A DNA stretch of 64,000 nt from Rhodopseudomonas palustris (GTDB lineage Bacteria; Pseudomonadota; Alphaproteobacteria; Rhizobiales; Xanthobacteraceae). Shown here in pieces: positions 48,389-56,768 of this stretch; the stretch's first letter is position 1; every line of letters begins with the position of its first letter. The notes beneath the pieces were generated by a model. The model ran no database searches, was not told the origin of the DNA, and worked only from the letters and a program-made list of their open reading frames with translations. The position numbers and the translations under genes are program-made. Location of the stretch: NCBI RefSeq assembly GCF_034479375.1, contig NZ_CP140155.1, positions 620,001-684,000 on the forward strand. The letters are read 5' to 3'.

Positions 48389-49408
48389 TTAAAGGGGGTC
48401 GGGAAAGGGTGGGGGCCTTCGATTTTTAGTCATCTCGCGCGCAATCCTATGTTGCTCTTCGCCGAGCGTAGTTTTAACTGTTCTTTTGTTCGCTGTATCA
48501 ATCGCTAGAAACGGTAGATTCATCGCGTCTGCATGGCTGTCGACATAGCGGCTTGCATTGCGACTTACGGGCATGGCTACTGCGAAAATATCGAAAACTC
48601 TAGCTGCAACGATCACGGACCCATCGACGACTGATGAAAAGGCGAGATGGTGGGCTCTATGCGGAATCCAAAAATTGAAAGCCGGACACGGCTCCGCCCA
48701 GCCCACATATCCGGGCAGCATGTCGCTTGAGGTTATGTCATCCATCAATATCGCATGCCGCAACTCGAGTGACATCGGGTCGTCCAGATAACTTTCCCCG
48801 AGCCATACGAACGCTAGTTCGTATGCGATCTTCATCATCGCCTGCCGCAAAAAGGCGAATCTCACATTAACGTTCACTTGGATTAATGGTCGTTCTATTG
48901 TGCTGAGCGTGGCTTTTCCAGCTTCGATCGCGAGCTCTTCCGACGATAGCGGCGGCAAGCCTTGCCGCTTGCGCTCACGCTGAATGATCTTCGGAATTTG
49001 CCCCTTGTCGCGCTGGTCCAGCGTAATTTGACGAACTTTCTTGCCGTCTGACGTCACCAGATCGGCGGCATGATAGAGTTGGCGATGGTCGAGCGTTCCG
49101 GTTGCCTTGTTAAAGGACGTTTGGATACGATTCGCTGCCGGTCCGACAAGTTGCTGGTCGCCGAGAAACATCTCGAATATCGAAGGCGGATCACGACTAT
49201 TCCCGGTCAGTGCTAGTTCTGCGCGGCGTATTCGGATGGGCAGAAAGTTGTTGAGCGCGGAATCGACGCGGCTTCCCAGCGCGGAATTGCATTCGCCACA
49301 TACTCGGTCGGTAGTGATCGTACCGCCGATCGCAAGCGAAAAGACGTGCTCCACACTTGGCTGGCGTTCTTTAAGGCAAAAGATGCAGCGCATTGATTCA
49401 ATATACAT
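48389..49408 (-). CDS. HNH-type nuclease-domain protein, probably acquired
   Basis: A 339-aa protein whose first 45 residues form a Zn-finger HNH motif: CIFCLKERQPSVEHVF, then IGGTITTDRVCGECN. The two CxxC pairs and the EH are all intact. The remaining 290 residues are of no family I recognise and contain no membrane segments. Local base content is about one half G+C (30 of 60 at 48781-48840) versus about two thirds nearby, so it is probably horizontally acquired. It abuts a broken vapC. Start at 49408 or 49393. Defence, homing or mobile cargo are possible roles. Confidence 0.65.
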   Translation of the reverse strand: MYIESMRCIFCLKERQPSVEHVFSLAIGGTITTDRVCGECNSALGSRVDSALNNFLPIRIRRAELALTGNSRDPPSIFEMFLGDQQLVGPAANRIQTSFNKATGTLDHRQLYHAADLVTSDGKKVRQITLDQRDKGQIPKIIQRERKRQGLPPLSSEELAIEAGKATLSTIERPLIQVNVNVRFAFLRQAMMKIAYELAFVWLGESYLDDPMSLELRHAILMDDITSSDMLPGYVGWAEPCPAFNFWIPHRAHHLAFSSVVDGSVIVAARVFDIFAVAMPVSRNASRYVDSHADAMNLPFLAIDTANKRTVKTTLGEEQHRIAREMTKNRRPPPFPDPL

Positions 49409-49439
49409 CGAGGTTGATGATAAGCGAAGTGCCGCTCAG

Positions 49440-49610
49440 GGGGGCGATCATCATGTCGAGGGGCGCGAGCGTGACGCCTTTGGCGTCGCATGCTGCGCGG
49501 AGGTCGGCATAGGCCTTGGTGACGTCCTGGTCTCAGGGCAGTACGTCGACACGGAGTAGGAATTTACTGGCGATGCCAGGTTCGAGATCGAGCCGTAGCT
49601 CGCTCCTGCG
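49440..49610 (-). pseudogene. vapC: Degraded vapC toxin (PIN domain), missing its N-terminus
   Basis: Directly after the vapB stop, the leftward frame reads RRSELRLDLEPGIASKFLL and RVDVLP, then a stop (TGA where PIN proteins have Trp), then DQDVTKAYADLRAACDAKG and VTLAPLDMMIA. These match the middle and third-acid region of VapC toxins (xELxLGL..., RVDVLPWD, ...LAPLDMMIAA). The catalytic N-terminal (DTN) strand and the C-terminus are gone, and the end merges with the HNH gene. The toxin should be inactive. Confidence 0.72.
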
Positions 49611-49859
49611 CTAGACCAGATCGCGATCCTGCGATGGCCCTCTCCGGTCGGCCGGGCTCATGAAATCGTCGGGCACCTGATCCTGATCGTAGAGTGCGAT
49701 CAGGCCGTCCCAGGAATGCGGCTTGCGGGACAGGATGACGTCGCCGGTTCTGGGATCGCGGTGCACGTAGACTTCGCTGCCCTCGAAGCGGAACTCGGCC
49801 GGGAGCCTGACGAACTGGCCGCGGCCGGTGGTGACAATCTTGGCGGTCCGAGATGTCAT
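49611..49859 (-). CDS. vapB: VapB-type antitoxin (AbrB/SpoVT fold), orphaned
   Basis: An 82-aa protein with an N-terminal swapped-hairpin AbrB domain ([39 protein letters not shown]) and an acidic C-terminal toxin-binding tail with [18 protein letters not shown] at 49859 has GGAGG upstream. The frame is open to 50042 but that part is not antitoxin-like. Its partner vapC is a pseudogene, so this antitoxin is unpaired locally but may still bind its own promoter. Confidence 0.8.
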   Translation of the reverse strand: MTSRTAKIVTTGRGQFVRLPAEFRFEGSEVYVHRDPRTGDVILSRKPHSWDGLIALYDQDQVPDDFMSPADRRGPSQDRDLV

Positions 49860-50065
49860 GGAGGCCTCCATGCTCGTGAAATCCATCAGCATGGATATCA
49901 TGAATTGGCGTTCGCTCGAAGGCTGATCGCCCGTGCAACGCGTCCCCGATTCGATGCGCTCTTGCCCCTTCCGCCGCCACCCGGTTTGATGGGCGCCCGC
50001 ACCGGCCCATGCCGTCGTCGCTTCGCGATCGGCACGGTGCACCCGCCGATCACAGCGAGCCGCGA

Positions 50066-50815
50066 ATGCCGATCCACGATCCTGCCGTCATGGTCCCCGA
50101 TCTGTCGCGCCCTGCCGCGCCGGCGGCGTTCGCCGAGGCGGCGATGCTGTCGCTGCGGCCCTTGTTCGGCGCGACCCGCGCGGTGCTGTCCGATCGGCAG
50201 CGCGGGCGGCCCGGCGAGATGCACTTCGTCAACTGGCCGTCCTGGTGCCAGGCGCATTATTGCGCCGAGGTGAGGGCGCGCGATCCGATCCGGAGTTGGC
50301 TCGATCGGGAGGCGTCGGAGAACGGCGTGACGCGGCTGTCGGACCTGCTGCCGGCTGCCCGCCGCGCGGCGCTGCCGCGCGAGACGCTGCTGGCCGACAG
50401 CGGCGCCGGCTTCGTGCTGATCATGGCGTTGCGTGAGCAGAACCGCATCGTCGGCGCTTTGAGTCTGGTCCGCGACGCCGGGCTCGGCGATTTCGACGAG
50501 CGTGACCGCGGGCTGGCGCTGGCGCTGCTGCCGCTGCTGGAGATGGCGTATCACGGCGTCATCGCGCGCGCCGCGGCGACGGTGCCGCTGTTTGCCGGCA
50601 ACGACCTGTTCCACGCATTGACGCCGCGCGAACGGCAGGTTGCGGCGCTGGCGGCGGCCGGCCATCCGAACAAATCGATCGCGCGCATGCTCGATGCCAG
50701 TCCGTGGACGATCAAGAACCACATGCGCGCGGTGCTCGATAAGACCGGCACGCGCAATCGCACCGAACTGAGCGCGCTGATCGGTACGCAGCGCCATGGG
50801 GGCGACGCCAGCTAA
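50066..50815 (+). CDS. LuxR-family regulator with autoinducer-binding-like sensor
   Basis: A 249-aa regulator. The N-terminal sensor (about 20-165) resembles the autoinducer-binding/GAF fold ([41 protein letters not shown]). The C-terminal LuxR HTH is [51 protein letters not shown] (quoted here as one domain, about 190-240), but its key residues are the PRERQV start and the TIKNHM recognition helix. No luxI synthase gene is seen nearby. ATG at 50066 or 50009. The stop overlaps the convergent oxidase gene by four bases. Confidence 0.78.
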   Translation: MPIHDPAVMVPDLSRPAAPAAFAEAAMLSLRPLFGATRAVLSDRQRGRPGEMHFVNWPSWCQAHYCAEVRARDPIRSWLDREASENGVTRLSDLLPAARRAALPRETLLADSGAGFVLIMALREQNRIVGALSLVRDAGLGDFDERDRGLALALLPLLEMAYHGVIARAAATVPLFAGNDLFHALTPRERQVAALAAAGHPNKSIARMLDASPWTIKNHMRAVLDKTGTRNRTELSALIGTQRHGGDAS

Positions 50816-52149
50816 GCGCCGCGCCCGATGAGGTCCTCGGCGGCCTGCAGCCCCGACCAGTGCGACTGGCCGACCGTGCTGTTGGTGAGATAGTCGCCGC
50901 AGAACGCGACGCGCGGCAGCGGCCCGAGGTCGTGAAACCGCTGCAGGCCGCCGATATAGCCCTTCGGCCGCTTGCAGATCGCGTCCGGTTGACGCGAGAT
51001 GAAGCTGTCGATCACGCGCGTCTCGGCCAGTTGCGGCAGGGCGTCGACGACGTCGCCCCAGGCGATGGTCAGCAGATCCGCGGTGCTGGCGTCGGCGTGC
51101 TGCCGGCAGCCAAAATCCTTCCATTGCGAATGCGCGAAGGTGGTGCCGTTGCCCATGTCGGTGAAGCGCAGATTGCCGGTGCGGCGAAATCCGTCGGCCG
51201 CGGGCAGCACGTAGGTGTCGAGCAGATCGCCCTTGGGACGGTCGAGCAGATAGTAGACGATGTGGTGACCGGAATAATCGATCTTGTCGAAGAATCCGCG
51301 GCGGGCGTCGTCCAGCATCGGCATCAGCGCAGCCACCTTGTTGCCGGGCACCGCCATGACGACGGCATCGCCGCTGAGTGTCTCGGCGTGCCCGTCCTGC
51401 TGGATGTCGACCTGCACCCCGTAGGCATCGTAGCGCACCGCACTGGCCCGGCAGCCGAGCCGGAGCTCGACCTTGGGATCGGCGGCGAGGCTGCGACCGA
51501 GCTCCCAGGTGATCCGGCCTGCGCCGCGCTCCTTGAAGCTCCAGATCCGGTCGCCCGACCACGACAGCCGGCCGGCCGTGCTCCACGCCGTCCAGGCCAG
51601 CGAGTAGTCGTCCTCACCGTAGCCGCAGAACATCGCGACGCAGGGTTCGAGGAAGTAATCGACGAAGGTCGGCGAGTAGCGGCGGAAATATTCGCAGGCG
51701 TTGACGTCGTCGAGCGCCGCGGCGCTGGTGATGTCGCGCGGATCGCCGGCCACGGCGACCTGGGCGAGCTTCGGCAGCGTCGCCAGCAGCTTGGCCTTTT
51801 CGAGCAGTGGAATCGCCGGATGCTTGGCGGCGCTGATCAGGTCGAAGGCGCCGAACGCCACGGTCCGCTTGCGCTCGACCAGCACGTTCCATTGATGGGC
51901 GGCGGTGAGGTCGACCATGCCGTCCGGCTGATCGATGCCGAGCTTGCGGGCGAGATCGATCAGATTGGTCTCGGCGCCGAGAAAGGCGAACGCCCCGGTG
52001 ACCGCCCAGACGCCGTGCCACTCGACGGAGCGGCAGCGCCCGCCGGGTTCGGTGTCCTGTTCGAGTAGCACGACCTCGTGGCCGTCCTCGCGCAACCGAT
52101 GGGCCGCGCCCAGTCCGGCGATGCCGCCGCCGACCACAATGATTCGCAT
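50812..52149 (-). CDS. FAD-dependent amine-oxidase-fold oxidoreductase
   Basis: A 445-aa flavoprotein of the amine oxidase/protoporphyrinogen oxidase/phytoene desaturase fold. FAD-binding Rossmann start is IIVVGGGIAGLGAAHRLRED, followed by LLEQDTEPGGRCRS (second FAD motif). The C-terminal FAD motif is VAFCGDYLTNSTVGQSHWSG. The middle substrate domain shows no specific signature. Substrate unknown; possible links to carotenoid, polyamine or lipid metabolism cannot be separated. Convergent with the LuxR-type gene. Confidence 0.8.
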   Translation of the reverse strand: MRIIVVGGGIAGLGAAHRLREDGHEVVLLEQDTEPGGRCRSVEWHGVWAVTGAFAFLGAETNLIDLARKLGIDQPDGMVDLTAAHQWNVLVERKRTVAFGAFDLISAAKHPAIPLLEKAKLLATLPKLAQVAVAGDPRDITSAAALDDVNACEYFRRYSPTFVDYFLEPCVAMFCGYGEDDYSLAWTAWSTAGRLSWSGDRIWSFKERGAGRITWELGRSLAADPKVELRLGCRASAVRYDAYGVQVDIQQDGHAETLSGDAVVMAVPGNKVAALMPMLDDARRGFFDKIDYSGHHIVYYLLDRPKGDLLDTYVLPAADGFRRTGNLRFTDMGNGTTFAHSQWKDFGCRQHADASTADLLTIAWGDVVDALPQLAETRVIDSFISRQPDAICKRPKGYIGGLQRFHDLGPLPRVAFCGDYLTNSTVGQSHWSGLQAAEDLIGRGA

Positions 52150-52394
52150 CGACCAGCTCCGTTCGTTGTCGGCGAAGCGGGGAAGCTAGGATGGCCGGCG
52201 CGCCGCCGGCTATGGCCCGGATGGGCTATGCGGGTTGGGCGAGGGCGGTGTCGCCGGCAATGGCGGTATCGGAGGACTGTTATCGGCGCCCAGGATGCAT
52301 CGCCGGCGCGCAGACGCCGTCGCCACATTTCGCCCAATGTTTGTCACGGGTTTGCCGCAAGCAAATCGGCGCTGCGCGCGCCTCCGCTGAGCCC

Positions 52395-53546
52395 TTACCG
52401 CGCCGGGATGAAGGTCGGGCCGACTGAGCGGATCGTGCCCGGATCGGACGAACTCGTGGTGGCCGGCGGTTTGGCGTCGCCATTCGCCGGTGTGGCCGGG
52501 GGTGCGGCGGCATTGCCCTTGCGGGCCGCGGCCCGCTGCGCCGGCGGCAGCGCCATCCGCTTGGCGCTCTCCTCGGTGACGATGATGTCGCCATGCTCGC
52601 GCGCGGAAGTGTCATCGACGCCCTTCAACGCGTCGGCCCAGCTCTGGTTCGCGGCCTTGCACGAGCACGCCGGGTTGAATTCCTGACGATAGCGGAACGC
52701 GGCCGGCAGCGAGGTGTAGGGCTGGCCGTTGATCGACACCGCGGAGTTCATGTCCTGGCCGGGGTTGCGATAGGCGTACAGCGCCGCGTCGGATGCCGGG
52801 CACAGGCTCTTGCAGGTCTTCTCGTCGTCGGCGAAACGGCCCGGTACGGTCGCGAAGGAGATCGGGAAGTAATAGCCGTCGCAGGTGCGGACGCAGACGG
52901 TGCGGAAGGTGCCGGAATCGGTGTTGAAATCCGGCAGCGGCGCGCCGGGGACGTTCGGCGAGTTGCCGCGGAACAGATTGTCGAGGAAATTGCCGCTGCC
53001 TTGCTGCGCGGCCGCGGCGTATTGCGGGCCGCAATTGTTCTGCGCCAGCGCCATCAGCACCGAGCGGCGCTGATTGTCGCGGTCGCCGCCGCCGGGGCCG
53101 CCGGTGCGCAGCCGCTCGAGGCCCGAGGTCATCTGGTCGAGATTGCCGCGCATCTGCTGGATCTGGTTGTTGACCGGGCCGCACTGCGCCGACTGGCCGT
53201 TGAACAGCGAGAAGAAGCCGGAGCTGTCGCAGCCCATCCGCTTGGCCTGCATGGTGACGCGGTCGAGCTCGCCCTGCTGGCGGTTGACGGCGTCCTCGTA
53301 GCGGCGGATCTGCTCGGCGCGGGCCGGATCTCCGCCGCCGCGGTCGATCGACGCGAGTTGCGCTTCGAGACGCGGGCAGACCGGATTGACCGCGCCCTGA
53401 GGTGCGCCGCCGGGGGGCGGATAGCCCTGCTGCGCATGCGCGCCGGAGCCGGGCGTGGCGATGTCCAGAAGCACGGCGGCGAACAGCGCGGCGCCGGCCA
53501 GCAACCAGCGGCGGGGGGACTTCGCGGTCTCGAACAATTCCGGCAT
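52395..53546 (-). CDS. DUF2865 secreted protein
   Basis: A 383-aa protein with a signal peptide (about 16-38, ending AHAQ), a coiled region (about 70-150) and the DUF2865 core. The core has FRTVCVRTCDGYYFPISFAT, DEKTCKSLCP and an ACSCKA motif; the Cys-rich stretches and the FPISFAT segment define the family. The C-terminus is Pro/Ala-rich. Confined mainly to Rhizobiales; envelope function suspected, nothing proven. Seemingly monocistronic. Confidence 0.82.
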   Translation of the reverse strand: MPELFETAKSPRRWLLAGAALFAAVLLDIATPGSGAHAQQGYPPPGGAPQGAVNPVCPRLEAQLASIDRGGGDPARAEQIRRYEDAVNRQQGELDRVTMQAKRMGCDSSGFFSLFNGQSAQCGPVNNQIQQMRGNLDQMTSGLERLRTGGPGGGDRDNQRRSVLMALAQNNCGPQYAAAAQQGSGNFLDNLFRGNSPNVPGAPLPDFNTDSGTFRTVCVRTCDGYYFPISFATVPGRFADDEKTCKSLCPASDAALYAYRNPGQDMNSAVSINGQPYTSLPAAFRYRQEFNPACSCKAANQSWADALKGVDDTSAREHGDIIVTEESAKRMALPPAQRAAARKGNAAAPPATPANGDAKPPATTSSSDPGTIRSVGPTFIPAR

Positions 53547-53732
53547 TCAGGGATTCCGAGCGGATGGTGAGATCGGCGTCCGCCGAACCGTCTCAGCAAA
53601 CCCGCGCGATCGAATCCGCCGGGCAATCCGTTGAAACCGCGACGGTAAAGCACCTCTTAACGGCTTCTCGCGGCATCGTCACGTCGTTTCCGGGGCGTCT
53701 CTGTGGCGGAGCCACAGGCGATTTCGCGCAGC

Positions 53733-54041
53733 CTAACGCTGGCAGGTGATCGCGACATATTCGTCGCAGCCGCCCCGCAGGCAGGCGGCGCCGACGGTCT
53801 TCGGCACCGCGCCGGTGACCTCGTCCGGGTCGACCCGGCGATAGGCGGTCGCCTGGACGAAATCCCGCTCCTTGCAATAAGCCAGCGCCGCATGGGCGCC
53901 GCATCGCTCGCTCTTGGCCAGGCACTGGTCGACGCCGTTGCCGTCCGGCTGGTTGGCGATAATAAAGACGCGGCTGTCCGCCGAGGCGGCAGAAGCCGAG
54001 AGCAGCACCAGGCAGGCAACAAGGGCTGGAATCAGTTTCAT
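53733..54041 (-). CDS. Small secreted Cys-containing protein
   Basis: A 102-aa protein with a cleavable signal (about 1-21, LVLLSASAASA). The mature part has six cysteines (VDQCLAKSERCGAHAALAYC, GAACLRGGCDEYVAITC), probably disulphide-paired in the periplasm. Similar small proteins are widespread in Rhizobiales. No known function. ATG at 54041 is preferred over an upstream frame start. Confidence 0.65.
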   Translation of the reverse strand: MKLIPALVACLVLLSASAASADSRVFIIANQPDGNGVDQCLAKSERCGAHAALAYCKERDFVQATAYRRVDPDEVTGAVPKTVGAACLRGGCDEYVAITCQR

Positions 54042-54352
54042 GGGACACCAGTGGACCAGAGCAGCGGCCTCCGACCGATAGCCGACAAAGGGTAAAGATT
54101 GGTTAACCATGGGCGGGAACCCGGCCGGCGCGGAGCCGGGGAAGGGCTCCCATCGGAAATCGGTCGGTCCCGTTCCCTTAGGGCATTCGACGGGCTTGAC
54201 GCCGTTCCGGCGGCTGGCCATGGTGCGCCGATGAACGGTCTTTTCTCGATTTGTGGCATCTGCCGCGAGATTATGAGCTAGCTCAACGCTGGCTGAGGCC
54301 GTCTTTTCTCTCATGAGATCACTGGACGCCCGGCCGCAGGGGACGGGAATCC
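54042..54352. other. 311-base spacer before cysS
   Basis: No gene is supported. A CCGG-rich imperfect hairpin (about 54126-54150) and an AT-richer stretch (54235-54280) are visible. The latter may hold the cysS promoter. Nothing matched a T-box or other leader; a T-box would not be expected in this group. Confidence 0.4.
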
Positions 54353-55774
54353 ATGGCTTTGCGCCTCTACGATACGCTGACCAAGGAGAAGCGCGACTTC
54401 GCGCCGATCGATCCGCACAACGTGCGGATGTATGTCTGCGGTCCCACGGTCTACGACTTCGCCCATATCGGCAACGCCCGGCCCGTCATCGTGTTCGACG
54501 TGCTGTTCCGGCTGCTGCGGCATCTCTACGGCGCGGATCACGTCAAATACGTCCGCAACATCACCGACGTCGACGACAAGATCAACGATCGCGCGGCGCG
54601 TGACTATCCCGGCCTGCCGCTGAACGAGGCGATCCGCAAGGTCACCGAGCAGACCGAGCAGCAATTCCACGACGACGTCGATGCGCTCGGCTGCCTGCGG
54701 CCGACCGTCGAGCCGCGCGCCACCGAACACATCGGCGAGATGCGCACCATCATCGACCGGCTGGTCGAAGGCGGCTTCGCCTATGTGGCCGCGGATCACG
54801 TGCTGTTTTCGCCGGCGGCGATGAACGCCGCCAACGGCGTGCTGCCGCGCTACGGCGCGCTCGCCAATCGATCGCTCGACGAAATGATCGCCGGCGCCCG
54901 CGTCGACGTCGCGCCCTACAAGCGCGACGCCACCGACTTCGTGCTGTGGAAACCGTCGAAGCCCGGCGAGCCGTCCTGGCCGTCGCCGGCCGGCATCACG
55001 ACGCAAGGACGGCCGGGCTGGCATATCGAATGCTCCGCGATGTCGTGGAAGCATCTCGGCGAGACCTTCGACATCCACGGCGGCGGCATCGACCTGGTGT
55101 TTCCGCATCACGAAAACGAAGTCGCCCAAAGCTGCTGCGCCTTCCACACCGAGCGCATGGCCCAGACCTGGATGCACAACGGCTTCCTGCAGGTCGAAGG
55201 CGAGAAGATGTCGAAGAGTTTGGGGAATTTCGTCACGATCAGGGAGTTGCTGGAGACGGAGAAATTCGGCGGACGGAAGTGGGAGGGACTTGAGCTACGC
55301 TTGGCAATGTTAAGGACGCACTATCGCCAACCGATCGATTGGACTCATCAAAATCTGGAGGAAGCTCGGCAAGCTTTGGACAGTTGGGCGAACAAAATCG
55401 AAGGCATTGAGGCGGTACCTCCATCAGTGAATCTTTGCGAGGCCCTTCTAGATGACCTCAATACTCCGCGTGCGATTGCAGAATTGCATCGCCTGGGAAG
55501 AGCAAAGGACTATTCTGGGTTGGCAGCCGGATTGAAGCTAATGGGGCTTGATCTTGCCAGCTATAGGTCACCTCTCACCAAAGCCGTTCATTCTGCTTTT
55601 GAGAAGCGCGATAGAATTGATGCGCTTATCTCGGAACGAACGGCCGCCCGCGTGCGCAAAGACTTCAAAGAATCCGACCGCATCCGCGACGAGCTCGCCG
55701 CGATGGGCATCGCGATCAAGGACGGCAAGGACGCCGACGGCAAGCCGGTGACGACCTGGGAGATCGCGCGATGA
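54353..55774 (+). CDS. cysS: Cysteinyl-tRNA synthetase
   Basis: A 473-aa class I synthetase charging tRNA-Cys. HIGH motif is AHIGNARP (37-44); Zn-binding Cys29 is in [10 protein letters not shown]; the second Zn cluster has HIECS and FPHHENE; KMSKS is residues 285-289. Oddly, from just after KMSKS (55217) to about 55640 base and codon use change sharply: 94 G+C in 180 bases at 55381-55560 (52%) versus 39 of 60 at 54901-54960. The encoded protein stays intact. The stop overlaps the next frame (ATGA at 55771). Confidence 0.93.
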   Translation: MALRLYDTLTKEKRDFAPIDPHNVRMYVCGPTVYDFAHIGNARPVIVFDVLFRLLRHLYGADHVKYVRNITDVDDKINDRAARDYPGLPLNEAIRKVTEQTEQQFHDDVDALGCLRPTVEPRATEHIGEMRTIIDRLVEGGFAYVAADHVLFSPAAMNAANGVLPRYGALANRSLDEMIAGARVDVAPYKRDATDFVLWKPSKPGEPSWPSPAGITTQGRPGWHIECSAMSWKHLGETFDIHGGGIDLVFPHHENEVAQSCCAFHTERMAQTWMHNGFLQVEGEKMSKSLGNFVTIRELLETEKFGGRKWEGLELRLAMLRTHYRQPIDWTHQNLEEARQALDSWANKIEGIEAVPPSVNLCEALLDDLNTPRAIAELHRLGRAKDYSGLAAGLKLMGLDLASYRSPLTKAVHSAFEKRDRIDALISERTAARVRKDFKESDRIRDELAAMGIAIKDGKDADGKPVTTWEIAR

Positions 55775-56127
55775 GCGGCGTCTCCACGGTCGTCATTGCC
55801 GGGCTTGACCCGGCAATCCATCCCGCAAGTCACGCCGCCATTGTTGCGAAGATGGATGCGCGGGTCGAGCCCGCGCATGACGGTGGTGTTTGGGGAGCCG
55901 CACTGCCTCTTACCGACGTCATTCCGGGGCGCACGCGCAGCGTGCGAACCCGGAATCTCGCCGCCACAACCTCGGGATTCCGGGTCTGCGCCCTGCGGGC
56001 GCATCCCGGAATGACGAACGAAAGATTGTTCGGGGCTGCGAACGCGGAAGTCGCAACCGTCGAAGCGTCAGGCGCGGAGGTCGCAGGCGCAAAAGTAGCG
56101 AAGGCCGAACGGGAGATCATCCAATGA
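55771..56127 (+). CDS. Reading frame built largely from two palindromic repeats
   Basis: A 118-aa frame starting at an ATGA overlap with cysS and ending in an ATGA overlap with the next small gene. Residues about 7-40 and 50-85 are translations of the repeats at 55791-55882 and 55917-56016 ([13 protein letters not shown], HPGMTNE-type). Only the start and the last 30 residues (Ala/Glu-rich, [20 protein letters not shown]) are not repeat. It may be an accidental frame or a small gene invaded in frame. Function none proposed. Confidence 0.25.
   Translation: MSGVSTVVIAGLDPAIHPASHAAIVAKMDARVEPAHDGGVWGAALPLTDVIPGRTRSVRTRNLAATTSGFRVCALRAHPGMTNERLFGAANAEVATVEASGAEVAGAKVAKAEREIIQ
55791..55882. repeat. 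Dispersed palindromic repeat, family A-like
   Basis: Arms CGTCATTGCCGGGCTTGACC (from 55791) and the complementary-type end GGTCGAGCCCGCGCATGACG (to 55882) flank CAATCCATC / GATGGATG. It is related to the copies at 36199 and 46028, with GTCATTGCCGG in place of GTCATGGCCGG. Confidence 0.7.
55917..56016. repeat. Dispersed palindromic repeat, family C (CGTCATTCCGGGGCGCACGC)
   Basis: The left arm from 55917 (CGTCATTCCGGGGCGCACGC) and the right arm to 56016 (GGGCGCATCCCGGAATGACG) are imperfectly complementary over about 44 bases and nearly touch. It follows the family A-like repeat by 34 bases. Part of a similar unit (GGGGCTTGCGCCCCGGAATGA) is at 25711-25732. Confidence 0.7.
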
Positions 56128-56255
56128 CAGAGAACAATCCCTCGCATCGCCCCGACACGCCGTTTCCGAGGCACTGGCTGTACTACATCGCGATCAAGAT
56201 CGCGCTGCTCGCCGGCGCGACGGCGCTGGTGCTGAAGCTGTACAATTTCTGGTGA
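56124..56255 (+). CDS. Small single-pass membrane protein
   Basis: A 43-aa protein with a polar N-terminus ([20 protein letters not shown]) and one membrane helix (YIAIKIALLAGATALVLKLY). It overlaps the preceding frame by ATGA and ends three bases before the GNAT start, so it belongs to the cysS-cimA run. The P-F-P-R-H-W motif before the helix looks conserved-type. Function unknown. Confidence 0.55.
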   Translation: MTENNPSHRPDTPFPRHWLYYIAIKIALLAGATALVLKLYNFW

Positions 56256-56258
56256 GTT

Positions 56259-56768
56259 ATGAACGCTGATCCGAAACCGGCGCTGCGGCCGTATCTGCCC
56301 GAGGATGCCGAGATCGCGGCTGCGATCTTCTTCGCGTCGATCGAGCAGCTCACGTCCGATGACTACAGCGAGGCGCAGCAGGAAGCCTGGGTCTCGGCCG
56401 CCGACGACGAGGAGAAATTCGCCGCCAGGCTCGCGTCGCAGCTCACGCTCATCGCGACGCTGGGCGGCGCGCCGGTGGGCTTCGCGTCGCTCGAGGGGAC
56501 GGGTCATATCGACATGCTGTTCGTGCATCCTGATTTCGTCGGCCAGCGCGTCGGCGCGACGCTGATCGACGCGCTGGAAAAGCTCGCCGGCGCCCGCGGC
56601 GCACAGGCGCTGACGGTGGACGCCAGCGACAACGCCGCCGAATTTTTCGCTAAGCGCGGCTATGTCGCGACCCAGCGCAACACCGTCACGATCAACGGCG
56701 AATGGCTCGCCAACACCTCGATGAAAAAGACGCTCGCGGACCCCGCAGCGCCGGGAGCAGACCAATGA
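56259..56768 (+). CDS. GNAT-family N-acetyltransferase
   Basis: A 169-aa acetyl-CoA-dependent acetyltransferase. Strand FASLEGTGHIDMLFVHPDF leads into the acetyl-CoA loop VGQRVGATLIDAL (Q/R-x-x-G-x-G/A), then ALTVDASDNAAEFFAKRGY and the VTINGEWLANTSMKK tail that resembles PhnO/YafP-like members. Substrate unknown. Its stop overlaps the citramalate synthase start (ATGA). Confidence 0.82.
   Translation: MNADPKPALRPYLPEDAEIAAAIFFASIEQLTSDDYSEAQQEAWVSAADDEEKFAARLASQLTLIATLGGAPVGFASLEGTGHIDMLFVHPDFVGQRVGATLIDALEKLAGARGAQALTVDASDNAAEFFAKRGYVATQRNTVTINGEWLANTSMKKTLADPAAPGADQ

Noticed and set aside
49440..49859. Functional VapBC toxin-antitoxin module
   Set aside because: The toxin lacks its catalytic N-terminus and contains an in-frame stop, so only the antitoxin is likely functional.
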